Below are positions 1 through 9,100 of a stretch of 64,000 nt of DNA, piece after piece. The position numbers and the translations under genes are program-made. The notes under the pieces are model-generated. The model worked only from the letters and a program-made list of their open reading frames with translations, ran no database searches and was not told the origin of the DNA. The stretch's first letter is position 1; every line of letters starts with the position of its first letter. The stretch comes from Paenibacillus sp. V4I7 (GTDB lineage Bacteria > Bacillota > Bacilli > Paenibacillales > NBRC-103111): NCBI RefSeq assembly GCF_030817275.1, contig NZ_JAUSZD010000002.1, positions 4,526,001 through 4,590,000 on the forward strand, written 5' to 3'.

Positions 1-1286
1 GCATCCGTCGGGGTTTTATTCAACCAAATTTCATCCAAATATTTTTTCAAAACATCATTCTTAGGCCATGTTTTATCTGATACCTTAGGGAATACCACAT
101 CACCAGCTACACTTGCATAGTCACTGCGGTATTTAAGAGCTTTGTATTCTGCTGTATCGAAAACAGATTTGTTGGCAGGAATGTGTCCTGCTTTTGCCCA
201 AACTTGGCCGCCTTTTTCAGCAACATAGTTGGCAAACGTCAATGCAGCTTCGCGCTTCTTAGGATCTTCCTTCGCGGTCACTGGTAAGATGATGGTGTGG
301 GAATCTCCCCATGTTTTCGAATTTCCAAAGATATTAGGAATTGGCATAGCACCGAAATCAAGATCTTTGGTCGTTTCCCAAATTCCTGTAGCCCACACGC
401 CTGTCATCATGATGGCACCCTTGCCGCTTTGGAACGTTTTGTAAAAGTCAGGATCCTGCGGTTTAATTACTTTACTTGTATAATATAAGTCCTTGATATA
501 GTTTGCCGCTTTAATTGCCTTATCCGTATCAATCGCAGGTGTTTTGCCGTCATCCGAAATAACATCATTTCCGCCTTGTTGGGAATAGAGCGCCCACCAT
601 AAGCGGTATGGATCATCCGCATTATTAGAAAAAGCGAATGGTGTTACATCTTTAGGAAGCTTATCTTTCAGCGTTGTTAAGAATTTGACGAAGCCATCAG
701 CACCTGATTCAATTGTAGGTTTGCCATCAGTGCCCAGCACTCCAGCTGTTTGTAAATGCTTCTTATTGTAGTACATGATGAAAGGATGCGTATCGATCGG
801 TACCGCATAATGCTTTCCATTCACTGTAGCGGAACTCAAAATATTGCTGTTATAGTTATCCCAGTTGAGATTAATGGCCTTACCAGTCGTATCTAGTTCA
901 GTTACTACTCCCGCTTTAATTAGTTCAGGTAATTTGGATGTATGGGAAACCCCGATATCCGGACCTTTTCCACCAGACACACCAGTCAAGAGCTTGGTGT
1001 AATATTCTGCCCACTCCAATTTGACGTTCTTGATTGAAATATTATCCTGCGATTTATTAAAAGAACTAATGATCTGATCCATGTACTCGCCATCGCCGCC
1101 CCCAAACAGCGTCCAGAATACAAGCTCTGTTTTCTTGCCTCCGGTATTTTCCGGTTTCGTCGTCTCTGCTGCCTTTTCAGTGCTGATCGGAGTTGCGCTT
1201 GAACCACCGTTACTTGAGCAACCTACCAATAGGGATACTAACATTGTGGCGCCTAGCATTGACGTTAAACCTTTTTTTGTTTTCAA
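1..1286 (-). CDS. Sugar ABC transporter solute-binding lipoprotein (family 1), C-terminus cut by window edge
   Basis: This would capture a sugar or oligosaccharide outside the membrane and deliver it to an ABC importer. The reading frame begins at TTG (1286) behind an AGGGAG ribosome site. It encodes a short basic start, a hydrophobic stretch and a lipobox ending LLVGC, so it should be a lipid-anchored lipoprotein. About 428 codons are present and the frame runs off the left edge. The visible C-terminal part (…KREAALTFANYVAEKGGQ…) fits the extracellular solute-binding family 1 fold. Permease genes are expected beyond the left edge. The ArsR-type gene at 1512-2438 lies just upstream on the same strand, and a cre-like site sits in the gap. 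The substrate cannot be told from sequence. Confidence 0.85.
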   Translation of the reverse strand, partial: MKTKKGLTSMLGATMLVSLLVGCSSNGGSSATPISTEKAAETTKPENTGGKKTELVFWTLFGGGDGEYMDQIISSFNKSQDNISIKNVKLEWAEYYTKLLTGVSGGKGPDIGVSHTSKLPELIKAGVVTELDTTGKAINLNWDNYNSNILSSATVNGKHYAVPIDTHPFIMYYNKKHLQTAGVLGTDGKPTIESGADGFVKFLTTLKDKLPKDVTPFAFSNNADDPYRLWWALYSQQGGNDVISDDGKTPAIDTDKAIKAANYIKDLYYTSKVIKPQDPDFYKTFQSGKGAIMMTGVWATGIWETTKDLDFGAMPIPNIFGNSKTWGDSHTIILPVTAKEDPKKREAALTFANYVAEKGGQVWAKAGHIPANKSVFDTAEYKALKYRSDYASVAGDVVFPKVSDKTWPKNDVLKKYLDEIWLNKTPTD

Positions 1287-1366
1287 TTCAATCGCTCCCT
1301 TTTTAATTTGGAAGATACAAAACAATAATTTTGTATTACAACCATTTTTCTGTATCTTATTGAAAA

Positions 1367-1380
1367 TAATAACGCTTACA
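1367..1380 (-). promoter_or_regulatory. Candidate CcpA cre site upstream of binding protein gene
   Basis: The minus-strand sequence TGTAAGCGTTATTA differs at one position from the relaxed cre consensus TGNAARCGNWWNCW. It lies about 80 bases before the start of the solute-binding lipoprotein gene, a plausible place for carbon catabolite control. One near-match in AT-rich DNA is weak evidence. Confidence 0.35.
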
Positions 1381-1511
1381 TACGGTTATGTCAACGTTTA
1401 TTTTAATATTATTGTACGTAATGGCAATTTTCATCTTATTATTACATTTTTTTTGTACAAAAAGATAGGTCAACACAGTTTTGTTGTTTGTATGACCTTA
1501 TTCCCCATCAT

Positions 1512-2438
1512 TTAAATCGTATAGAACACTTTCATGACGATCCCTTGTTCATAATCCCCAAATTTGTTACCGAATAAGTTAATACCGCCCTTATGTGTCG
1601 CATCATCTTTCACTCCTAATCTTAAATCGATGAAGCTATTATTTCCAAGCACTAATTGATGCAAATTGACGGAAGACACTTGAACATTATCAATAGCGGT
1701 CATAGTACCATCTACACTCAACGTTTTTAGCAATCCAAACTGGGTCGAAATTTCTTGCCACCATCCTGGATTTAACTTCCCTTTTCGCCCTCCGAAATCG
1801 CCAGGCGAGGTCCATGTTCCCACATCGACCCCGTTCACCCAAAACGAAATATCAGATGGCCAGTTGTTATCATAATTTGGAGCTTCTGAGCAGATTTCAA
1901 AACTGAACTGGACGGATTGAATTTTAGCACCTTTCGGAAGTTCCAACGGAAAACGGTAATCAACGAATCCTTTGCGGAACCAGATGATTTGTGCAGAAAA
2001 GCGATCGGGATGAAAGAAGCCGGCAGGCGAATCTTCCTGAATAATCATTTTCTCCGTATTGGCCATCCCACAGGTAGGCGACACCTGGCAATTCGTAAAG
2101 TATCCGATGGGCATTTCGATCTCATAGCAGTTTTTATCCGGCTGTACATGATAGAACTGTGAATTTAATATGATATGAATGTCATGGTAAGTTCGCGTAC
2201 ATACTTTCATAGCTCCGCGTGTCGCCGGCAGCAGCTCGGTTTCAATGAGTCGAGCCTTTTCTAGTATCTTCACATTGGAAGCTGCGGTGGATACAGGAAT
2301 CTGAAGTGCGTCAGCAATTTCATTTATATTCAACTTCTTTGTATTTAACAGTTGGATGATGTTGACCCTTAAATCAGTAGATAATGCATGGGCTACAAGA
2401 ACAAGCTCATCTGGATTTTCTATATTTAACTCTAGCAT
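1512..2438 (-). CDS. Long ArsR-type winged-helix regulator with large C-terminal domain
   Basis: Probable transcriptional regulator. The chosen ATG (2438) follows GGGAG with 8-base spacing and gives 308 residues; an ATG 33 bases upstream has no such site. Residues ~5-80 read as an ArsR winged helix (HALSTDLRVNIIQLL… INEIADALQIPVSTAASNVKILEKA). The remaining ~220 residues are not metal-sensor-like: they include a C-rich patch (YFTNCQVSPTCGM) and a tryptophan-rich beta segment (WWQEISTQFG). ArsR proteins are usually 90-120 residues, so this is a sensory fusion, probably for a carbohydrate or metabolite (inference). Its position directly upstream of the sugar-binding lipoprotein on the same strand suggests it controls that transporter. 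Confidence 0.75.
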   Translation of the reverse strand: MLELNIENPDELVLVAHALSTDLRVNIIQLLNTKKLNINEIADALQIPVSTAASNVKILEKARLIETELLPATRGAMKVCTRTYHDIHIILNSQFYHVQPDKNCYEIEMPIGYFTNCQVSPTCGMANTEKMIIQEDSPAGFFHPDRFSAQIIWFRKGFVDYRFPLELPKGAKIQSVQFSFEICSEAPNYDNNWPSDISFWVNGVDVGTWTSPGDFGGRKGKLNPGWWQEISTQFGLLKTLSVDGTMTAIDNVQVSSVNLHQLVLGNNSFIDLRLGVKDDATHKGGINLFGNKFGDYEQGIVMKVFYTI

Positions 2439-2532
2439 CGAATTCACTCCCGAATTTTTGTATGAATGCATATATCATATAATAAATGGAGGTATACGTC
2501 CATGGATGCATATTCATGAAATATATAGCATT

Positions 2533-2577
2533 AAAAAAACCAGTCCGAACACTGAAAAAAGTGTTGACTGGCTTTTT
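2533..2577. terminator. Bidirectional rho-independent terminator
   Basis: The arms CCAGTC…GACTGG (2540-2545, 2566-2571) with inner AACACT/AGTGTT form a long stem flanked by A- and T-runs on both sides. It sits immediately after the FGE stop codon and should end the sulfatase/FGE transcript. Confidence 0.85.
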
Positions 2578-3555
2578 TTATTTCACACAGCGGAAACCGA
2601 TGTTTCCTGTAGAACTATCCGGCGTATTTTTGCTTCTTGCCGCTACCCGGTAGCGATTACAGTAAGACTTATGACATAGATAAGATCCCCCGCGAAGCAC
2701 TCGGTTATCACCAGATGACGGACCGAGCGGGTTAACTTTGGAGCTATTCAGATGATATGTCGGGCTGAACCAATCCGCGCACCATTCCCACACGTTGCCA
2801 GATACGTTATACAACCCGTATCCGTTCGGCTCAAACGAATTCACTGGTGCTGTTCCTGCAAATCCATCGCTTTGATTGTTTTTATCCGGAAACTTTCCCT
2901 GCCAAATGTTACAGCGGTGAACACCTCCCGGCTTTAATTCGTCTCCCCATGGATATCGTTTCTGTTCCAGCCCGCCGCGAGCGGCATATTCCCACTCCGC
3001 TTCCGTTGGCAACCGCTTTCCCGCCCACCGGCAGTATGCCGTCGCGTCATTCCAGGAGACGTGGATAACCGGATGATTCAGACGCTCTTCAATGCTGGAA
3101 TCCGGCCCCTCCGGATGCCTCCAATCAGAGCCTTCCACTACCAACCACCAGGGTGTATGCTGCACTTTGATTTTCACCTTCGCGGCTGTTTCCGGAGAAA
3201 CAAACAGATGGAACACAAACGACCAACCGAATTTCTCCGCTTCAGTAACATACCCGGTAGCTTCGACGAATGTGTGAAATTCTGCATTCGTAACGGCACA
3301 CGGATCGATATAGAAGGAGCTGATCTCTACTGTACGGATAGGTCCTTCGCCATCCGCAGGAAAACCTTCCCCATCATCCGTCCCCATCAGAAAAGAGCCG
3401 CCCGGCAAATAAATCATGTTATCTTTAGACGTTCTAGCAGTTATATCCAACGCGCCGGATTTCCGTTCAAGCTTACCCACTTTCACGAAACCTGTTTCTA
3501 TCTGGTTTCTTCCTGCACCGCAGCAGGATGGTTTGGAAGAAGTATGTTCTGACAT
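2578..3555 (-). CDS. Formylglycine-generating enzyme (sulfatase-activating)
   Basis: Oxidises the active-site cysteine of a sulfatase to C-alpha-formylglycine. The 325-residue protein carries the FGE/SUMF1 fold from about residue 46 (MIYLPGGSFLMGTDDGEG) to the C-terminal GNIGFRCVK. It keeps the catalytic cysteine pair in GGSYLCHKSYCNRYR (C294 and C299), which the many non-catalytic FGE-fold proteins lack, so it is called a true FGE. The motif KRLPTEAEWEYAARGG is also present. An N-terminal CC (C11-C12) precedes the domain. The gene starts 22 bases after the sulfatase stop, an operon whose second product matures the first, and a strong terminator follows. Confidence 0.92.
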   Translation of the reverse strand: MSEHTSSKPSCCGAGRNQIETGFVKVGKLERKSGALDITARTSKDNMIYLPGGSFLMGTDDGEGFPADGEGPIRTVEISSFYIDPCAVTNAEFHTFVEATGYVTEAEKFGWSFVFHLFVSPETAAKVKIKVQHTPWWLVVEGSDWRHPEGPDSSIEERLNHPVIHVSWNDATAYCRWAGKRLPTEAEWEYAARGGLEQKRYPWGDELKPGGVHRCNIWQGKFPDKNNQSDGFAGTAPVNSFEPNGYGLYNVSGNVWEWCADWFSPTYHLNSSKVNPLGPSSGDNRVLRGGSYLCHKSYCNRYRVAARSKNTPDSSTGNIGFRCVK

Positions 3556-3576
3556 CCCCTATGCCTCACTTTCTAT

Positions 3577-5088
3577 TTATGCGTGCCAAATGCGTGGCAT
3601 GGGCATCGATTCTTTTCCCAACTCCGCCCAAGCGTATTTCAAAAGCAATTCGGATTTAAGTGCAGCATGCTGCGGCTCATCCCAAAGGTTATTAAGCTCT
3701 CCAGGATCCTCTTGAAGGTCGAAAATTTCACCGTAGGTTTGATTATAGTATACCGTGATTTTATACCGTTCATCGACATACGTCTTCTGATGAATGGTCG
3801 TTGGCTCGTGCCGAAACTCACAAACAGTATGATTTCTGGCTTCCGGTTGTGTACCGAGCCAGACACCGCTTTGATCCACCCCTGTCATTACTGGAGGAAT
3901 CGGAATACCGGAAAGCGACAGGAAGGTGGGCGCAAGGTCGACAAGCGATTGAATCGCCGGGGAAACACGGCCTTCCGGGACGTGGGCGGGATAACGGACA
4001 ATAAAGGGCAGCTTGATCAAATCTTCATAGTGAAAGCCGCCCTTGTACTGCAGCCCATGCTGACCAAAGAAGTGCCCATGGTCCGTCGTAAACACGACAA
4101 TCGTGTTGTCTGCAAGACCAAGCTCATCCAGCTTATTGAGAATTTTGCCGATATATTTGTCCATACAACTGATCATTCCGTAATAAGTCGCAACCAGTTT
4201 TTTACGTTCGTCCGGGGATTGCAGAGAATGAGATTGGTAGCCGTGAATCCCTTGGCCGGTTTCGCGCCATGCGGAGAAATCAGGATTCTCCTCCTGTGTC
4301 ATCCGGAAGTGCGGCGGATTCCGGTCATGCTCTCCTGGGGTGACCACTGGTATCGTAAGCTGGTCCGGATCATACATCGTATCCCAAGGCTCCGGCACGA
4401 GATAATCCGGATGCGGATCGAAGAAGCTCGACCATAAGAAAAATGGCTCGTTATTCTCCTTGTACTGCTCGAGCATAGCATTTGACCTTTCAGCGATCCA
4501 AGTATTGTAGTGAAACTCTTCCGGTATCGGCCATTTGTGCATAATGCTTTTATCCATTGTGCCGGTTGGGGGGAGAAAATAATCACGCCAATTCTTGCAG
4601 CCCTTCTCCTCCATCCAAATGGCATAATGCTGGCCTACATGTGCTTCATTTGTATGATTTCGGGCTAACTCCACATGGTCAAAGCCATAGAAAGGCCCCG
4701 TAAATTTTCTCCAGATATCCAAATCCTGAAGTAGCGGGTATGCTTCAAGCGAAGGATACTCATCTGTACCGCGCAGGGGTTGAAAGTGAGCCTTACCGAT
4801 CAAAGCTGTTTGAAAACCGCTCTTGTTGAAATCCTCTCCTACGGTATGCCGATCTTCCAGCAGCTTAGTGCCGAGTGTCCACGCCCCGTGTTGACTCGGA
4901 TACATGCCGGTAATGATCGACGATCGGGTCGGAGTACAGGTCGGATTCGGACAATATGCTCTCGTAAACGTCGTCCCTTCCCTAACCAATCGGTCCAGAT
5001 TAGGGGTATGGATTTCCTCGTTAAACGCTCCTATTGTATTCCAATGCTGCTGGTCGCTGGTGATAAGCAAAATGTTGGGTCTGGTCAA
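3577..5088 (-). CDS. Type I (Cys-type) sulfatase
   Basis: Hydrolyses a sulfate ester using a formylglycine made from cysteine. The start is TTG (5088), nine bases after AAGGAG. The 503-residue protein begins RPNILLITSDQQH, with D12 a metal ligand, and has the sulfatase signature CTPTR at 51-55 (C-x-P-x-R). Further metal-site segments are seen in FTTDHGHFFGQHG. No signal peptide is visible, so it should act in the cytoplasm on an imported substrate. It forms a two-gene operon with the FGE downstream, and an AraC regulator is transcribed divergently. The substrate is unknown; a sulfated sugar is the usual type for this family near AraC regulators (inference). Confidence 0.92.
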   Translation of the reverse strand: MTRPNILLITSDQQHWNTIGAFNEEIHTPNLDRLVREGTTFTRAYCPNPTCTPTRSSIITGMYPSQHGAWTLGTKLLEDRHTVGEDFNKSGFQTALIGKAHFQPLRGTDEYPSLEAYPLLQDLDIWRKFTGPFYGFDHVELARNHTNEAHVGQHYAIWMEEKGCKNWRDYFLPPTGTMDKSIMHKWPIPEEFHYNTWIAERSNAMLEQYKENNEPFFLWSSFFDPHPDYLVPEPWDTMYDPDQLTIPVVTPGEHDRNPPHFRMTQEENPDFSAWRETGQGIHGYQSHSLQSPDERKKLVATYYGMISCMDKYIGKILNKLDELGLADNTIVVFTTDHGHFFGQHGLQYKGGFHYEDLIKLPFIVRYPAHVPEGRVSPAIQSLVDLAPTFLSLSGIPIPPVMTGVDQSGVWLGTQPEARNHTVCEFRHEPTTIHQKTYVDERYKITVYYNQTYGEIFDLQEDPGELNNLWDEPQHAALKSELLLKYAWAELGKESMPMPRIWHA

Positions 5089-5215
5089 AATCTTCAGCTC
5101 CTTTAATATACATATAATTCTTTGTATAAATGGTATACTAAACTTTACGATCTGAAAATAACAAGATGATTTGACTTGTCATTTTGTCTTCAAAATTCAA
5201 AAAAAGGTGATGTGT

Positions 5216-6055
5216 ATGCAGGAATACGCTCATGAATACGCCGATATCTGGTATGCCCTTCCTACCCCGCTGCAGACCTCAGGAGGCTGCTGGATTGTGA
5301 GGGCAGGCCGAAACAGGGCCAAGCCTCATTATGAAGTCGGACCGAAAATCATTCGTCAATTCGGATTTCATCTTGTGCTGAGTGGTACCCTAAAAGTGTC
5401 GGAAGGCAAAGTGGAGGTCGTTCTGGAAAAAGGCGACGTATTCTGTCTCTTTCCGGGCCGCTCCTATTCGTACCGCTCCTTATCAGAGGACAAGTCGCCG
5501 CTTCAAATGGCTTGGCTGGCAGTGGATGGACCCCAGGCTTCATTGCTGCTTGCTGAAGCAGGGCTTTCGCCGGAATCGTTCTTTGGCAGACAATTGATGG
5601 ACCATCGGGTGTGGGGAACGCTTCGCCTAATTTTCCAGGGCTATGAAACAGAGAATTTGGACCCGTTGAAGGAACAAAGCTTGTTAATGGAACTTTTTTG
5701 GAGATTGAAGAAGCAGTCGTCGCTGTCAGTAAAAAAAGATCCGAAACGCCATTGGCTAGTAAGAGTAAAAGACTACTTGGAACTCCACAGTACCGAGCAA
5801 ATAACGATCGAAACGGCTGCCAAGTACGCTGGAGTTCATCGTTCGCATCTGTATGCTTCCTTCATGGAAGCATACGGCTGTTCCCCCATGCAGTACCTGC
5901 AGCAGCTTCGAATGGAAAGAGGCGCTCAGTTGCTCAAGGAAAGCCGTCTTGCGGTAACTGAAATCGCACTTTCCCTCGGTTATCCTGATTTGTATTCGTT
6001 CAGCCGGGCATTTACGAAATATTACGGGTTATCCCCGAAAACATTCCGTGGTTAG
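5216..6055 (+). CDS. AraC-family regulator with N-terminal cupin-like sensor
   Basis: Probable activator of the divergent sulfatase/FGE operon. The ATG at 5216 follows AAGGTGA and gives 279 residues; an upstream TTG extension has no ribosome site. Residues ~20-110 resemble an AraC cupin ligand domain (HFHLVLSGTLKVSEG-type, read here as FGFHLVLSGTLKV… KGDVFCLFPGRSY). Residues ~185-279 hold two helix-turn-helix motifs: ITIETAAKYAGVHRSHLYASF and LAVTEIALSLGYPDLYSFSRAF, ending YGLSPKTFRG. The head-to-head arrangement with the sulfatase across about 130 bases is typical of a local AraC switch. The inducer is not deducible. Confidence 0.85.
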   Translation: MQEYAHEYADIWYALPTPLQTSGGCWIVRAGRNRAKPHYEVGPKIIRQFGFHLVLSGTLKVSEGKVEVVLEKGDVFCLFPGRSYSYRSLSEDKSPLQMAWLAVDGPQASLLLAEAGLSPESFFGRQLMDHRVWGTLRLIFQGYETENLDPLKEQSLLMELFWRLKKQSSLSVKKDPKRHWLVRVKDYLELHSTEQITIETAAKYAGVHRSHLYASFMEAYGCSPMQYLQQLRMERGAQLLKESRLAVTEIALSLGYPDLYSFSRAFTKYYGLSPKTFRG

Positions 6056-6083
6056 GGAGCGAACCTCGTAAAATGACAAGAAT

Positions 6084-6126
6084 AATCACCTTCTCCTGTG
6101 CAGATAGGCCACAGAAGAGGGTGATT
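6084..6126. terminator. Convergent bidirectional terminator
   Basis: A near-complementary pair (AATCACCTTCTCCTGTG and CCACAGAAGAGGGTGATT) around a short loop lies between the convergent AraC and GH43 genes. The T-tracts are modest, but the location and stem length support termination of both. Confidence 0.7.
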
Positions 6127-6133
6127 ATGTTGT

Positions 6134-9100
6134 TTATTCCGCCGGATTCGGCGTCACTATGAAGTTATCGATTAAGCTTTCACTGTTGAAGCTTCTAACC
6201 CCTATTTTGCCATGCGTGAAAACCGTCCCGCTCTGATCCGTGTAATCAATTAGGGGTTTTTCCATGTCCCCAACATAAACCTTGATCCTAGTGCCGCTCG
6301 TAACTACCTTCATATGCTGCCAATTCCCAACCGTGCCTGCTAGTGCCGTTCCGGTCAAGTACTGGAAGTTATAATTGAATTTGCCCAGATGCACGCCATC
6401 TGTGGTCAGGTATGCGATGTAGCCCTGAAGGAAATCGTTTCTGTTCTGCCCCAATAACGTTCCGTCAGCGGGATTGTTTACACGAAAAATGATGCCTGCG
6501 TTACCTCCCGCTTGCGTATTTGCGCCCAACTTGATATCCGTCTCCACGATATAGTCCGACCAGCTGCTGTCACCGAGAACCGATTTCGGATACCCTTTCG
6601 GCTGCGATTTGTATACGCCTTGTTTAGGAACGATCGGGTCATTGTGGAAACGGAAGCTGTAAAAGTCGAACTCGCCGGTTACAATTTCCACCTTGATGGT
6701 GTGATTGCCTGCGGGAAGGGTAACTCCTTCTTTCGTTACCGTCATCCATTCATGAAAGCCGCTGGTGTTTGGAACATTGATAATACCTGTAAGGTCGGTT
6801 GTATCATCAAGCCAAAGTCTGACTTGACTGCCAGCCATGCCTGTAGCTACTCGCAAATCCAGCTTGTATGAACCTGCTTCGGCGACATTCACATTGTATT
6901 TCATCCATTCACCGGTCTGGTTCCAACCCGTCGTGAACCCTTCCGGGAGCATACGGATATCGACGGCATCGGTACGGAATAGACGACCAATATTGTCCGG
7001 TGTGTTGTCATGGTACGCGACCCCTTCCCCTCCATTCATGTAATCCACGGCAAGAACGGTCCCGGGAAGCATCTGGGATTCATTTAAAGTATTAAACGAG
7101 AGACTAGCGAAATCATATTCGCCCTGGACGATTTCAACCTTAATGGTATGGTCACCTTCCGGAAGCGTTAAGTCTCCAAGCTTGACGTTTCTCCAGTTAT
7201 TCCATCCTCCGGTATTGGGAATATCAACGACCCCAGTTAAATCGATCGTATCATCAAGCCATAACCGGACTTTCCCGCCGTCAAGCCCCGTTGCGATCCG
7301 GGCACTGACGTCATAGGCAGCGGGCTTGGCAACGCTCACGTTATACTTCAACCACTCGCCGGTCTGGTTCCAACCGACGTTCCAGCCACCTTTCGGATTG
7401 ACGCGAATGTCAACCGCATCCTTGCGATATTGGCCGCCGATATTCGTTGACGTATTGTCATGGAAACCGACACCCTCGCCACCTGTGTTATAATGAACGG
7501 CTTCGACAACGCCCGGAATTGATTTGGGTACGTCGAAGGAAACGAACTTCAGCCTCGCGAAGTCATACTCGCCTTTAACCGTTTCGAAGGTAATCGCATG
7601 CCGGCCCTCCGGCAAATAGACGCCTTCGGTTACGGTTGTCTGCCAATTGTTCCAGCCCCCGGTACTCGGAATATTGATCGCACCGGTCAGATCCGTATAA
7701 TCGTCCAGCCATATACGCGCTTGATTATCGTTGAACGTGGTTGCTGCCGTTACTTCGATCTTATACATTCCCGCGCGTTTCACGTCGATGTTGTATTTGA
7801 GCCATTCGCCAGCCTGGTTCCATCCGACGTTAAGACTGTTGAAATTATTGTTCGTACGGATATCGACGGAATCGCCTCGATAGGCACCGCCGATGTTTTC
7901 AGACGTATTATCATGGTAGGCTATACCTTCACCGCCCGTATTGTAGAAAGGCGCTTCGATGATACCCGGGACCGGCTTGGGAATGTCAAACGGAGTTGCT
8001 TCCCCGGTATCTACCCGCCAGCCCTGTTCGAATTTCATCCAGTCAGAATCGTTGCCGTCATTGAAATCATCGGATAGGGGGATCGCTGCAGCGGAGCGGC
8101 CCAACTTCAGAGAGGCAACATCAAGCGCCCCCCCGACGGCTATCACTTTGAGCTTATGCAGCCCTTGCGGAAGCTTGATATCCTTTATCACCAGATTGTT
8201 CCATTGATCCGCACCGCCTGTCGAAGGAAGCCGTACCATGTCCGTCAGTTCGGTTGATTCATCGAGTTCAAGCTTCACTCGCGCATCGGCTGCTGCGGCA
8301 TACCTGATTACGACATCATAGGTACCCGCTTCGGATACATTTACGTTATATGACAAATTCCCCTTATTGAACAATGCGACATGGTAACCGCCATCCGGAT
8401 CTTCGGCGATTTTGGATTGATCGGCATTGCCATCGGACTTGCCATTTCCATTTGGGTTGAAATGAACGGCCTGGATCTCGCCGGGAATCGGCTTGTAAGC
8501 GGCGTTGGCGCTGTTTCCGCCCACCTTATTGCTAAACGCGACATATCCGAAATCCGCATGGGCATCCGTTGTCGTGTAACCGATCTTGCCCTTGCCAAGA
8601 CGTTCGACGGGACGGGTTTGTTTCAACATGCCGTCTACATGGATGCGATAGTCGGAGCCCTCCTTCTCCACACGGATCTGATGCCATTTCGTATAATTAT
8701 AGCCATCTGGAAGAGGAGTAGTTACCCGGTCTGTATCCTTGCCCTCCACGCGGAACACGGTCTCCAAACGATTTTGTTTGGGGTTAAGCACGGCAATACC
8801 ATAATTGTTCTCATTCGTGTAGGAGAATACTGCACCCATCAGCGGGTTCGCACTGTTCCCCTTATCTGATTGCTTCAGGTTGAACTCCGCCGTGAAGTTG
8901 TCATCCGTCGCTTTCTGGGATAGAAGTTTATGAGATTGTTCCGGTTCACCCATTGCATCTTGATACAATGTACTACCGTCCCGGATTCCCCAATTTCCTC
9001 CGCCTACAACCCTCCAATCATCACCCAGTCCATTTCTTTGGAACCGGTCACTGAACTCAGGCATTGCCGGGTCGGGCTGTTCGGATGTCGTGGGACCCAG

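Noticed and set aside
1081..1515. 144-codon plus-strand frame over the binding-protein start and promoter gap
   Set aside because: It covers the antisense of a signal peptide and an AT-rich gap, with no ribosome site or family features.
2752..3552. Overlapping plus-strand frames opposite the FGE gene
   Set aside because: They have no ribosome sites, no recognisable domains and lie antisense to a strong coding match; shadows of the real gene.
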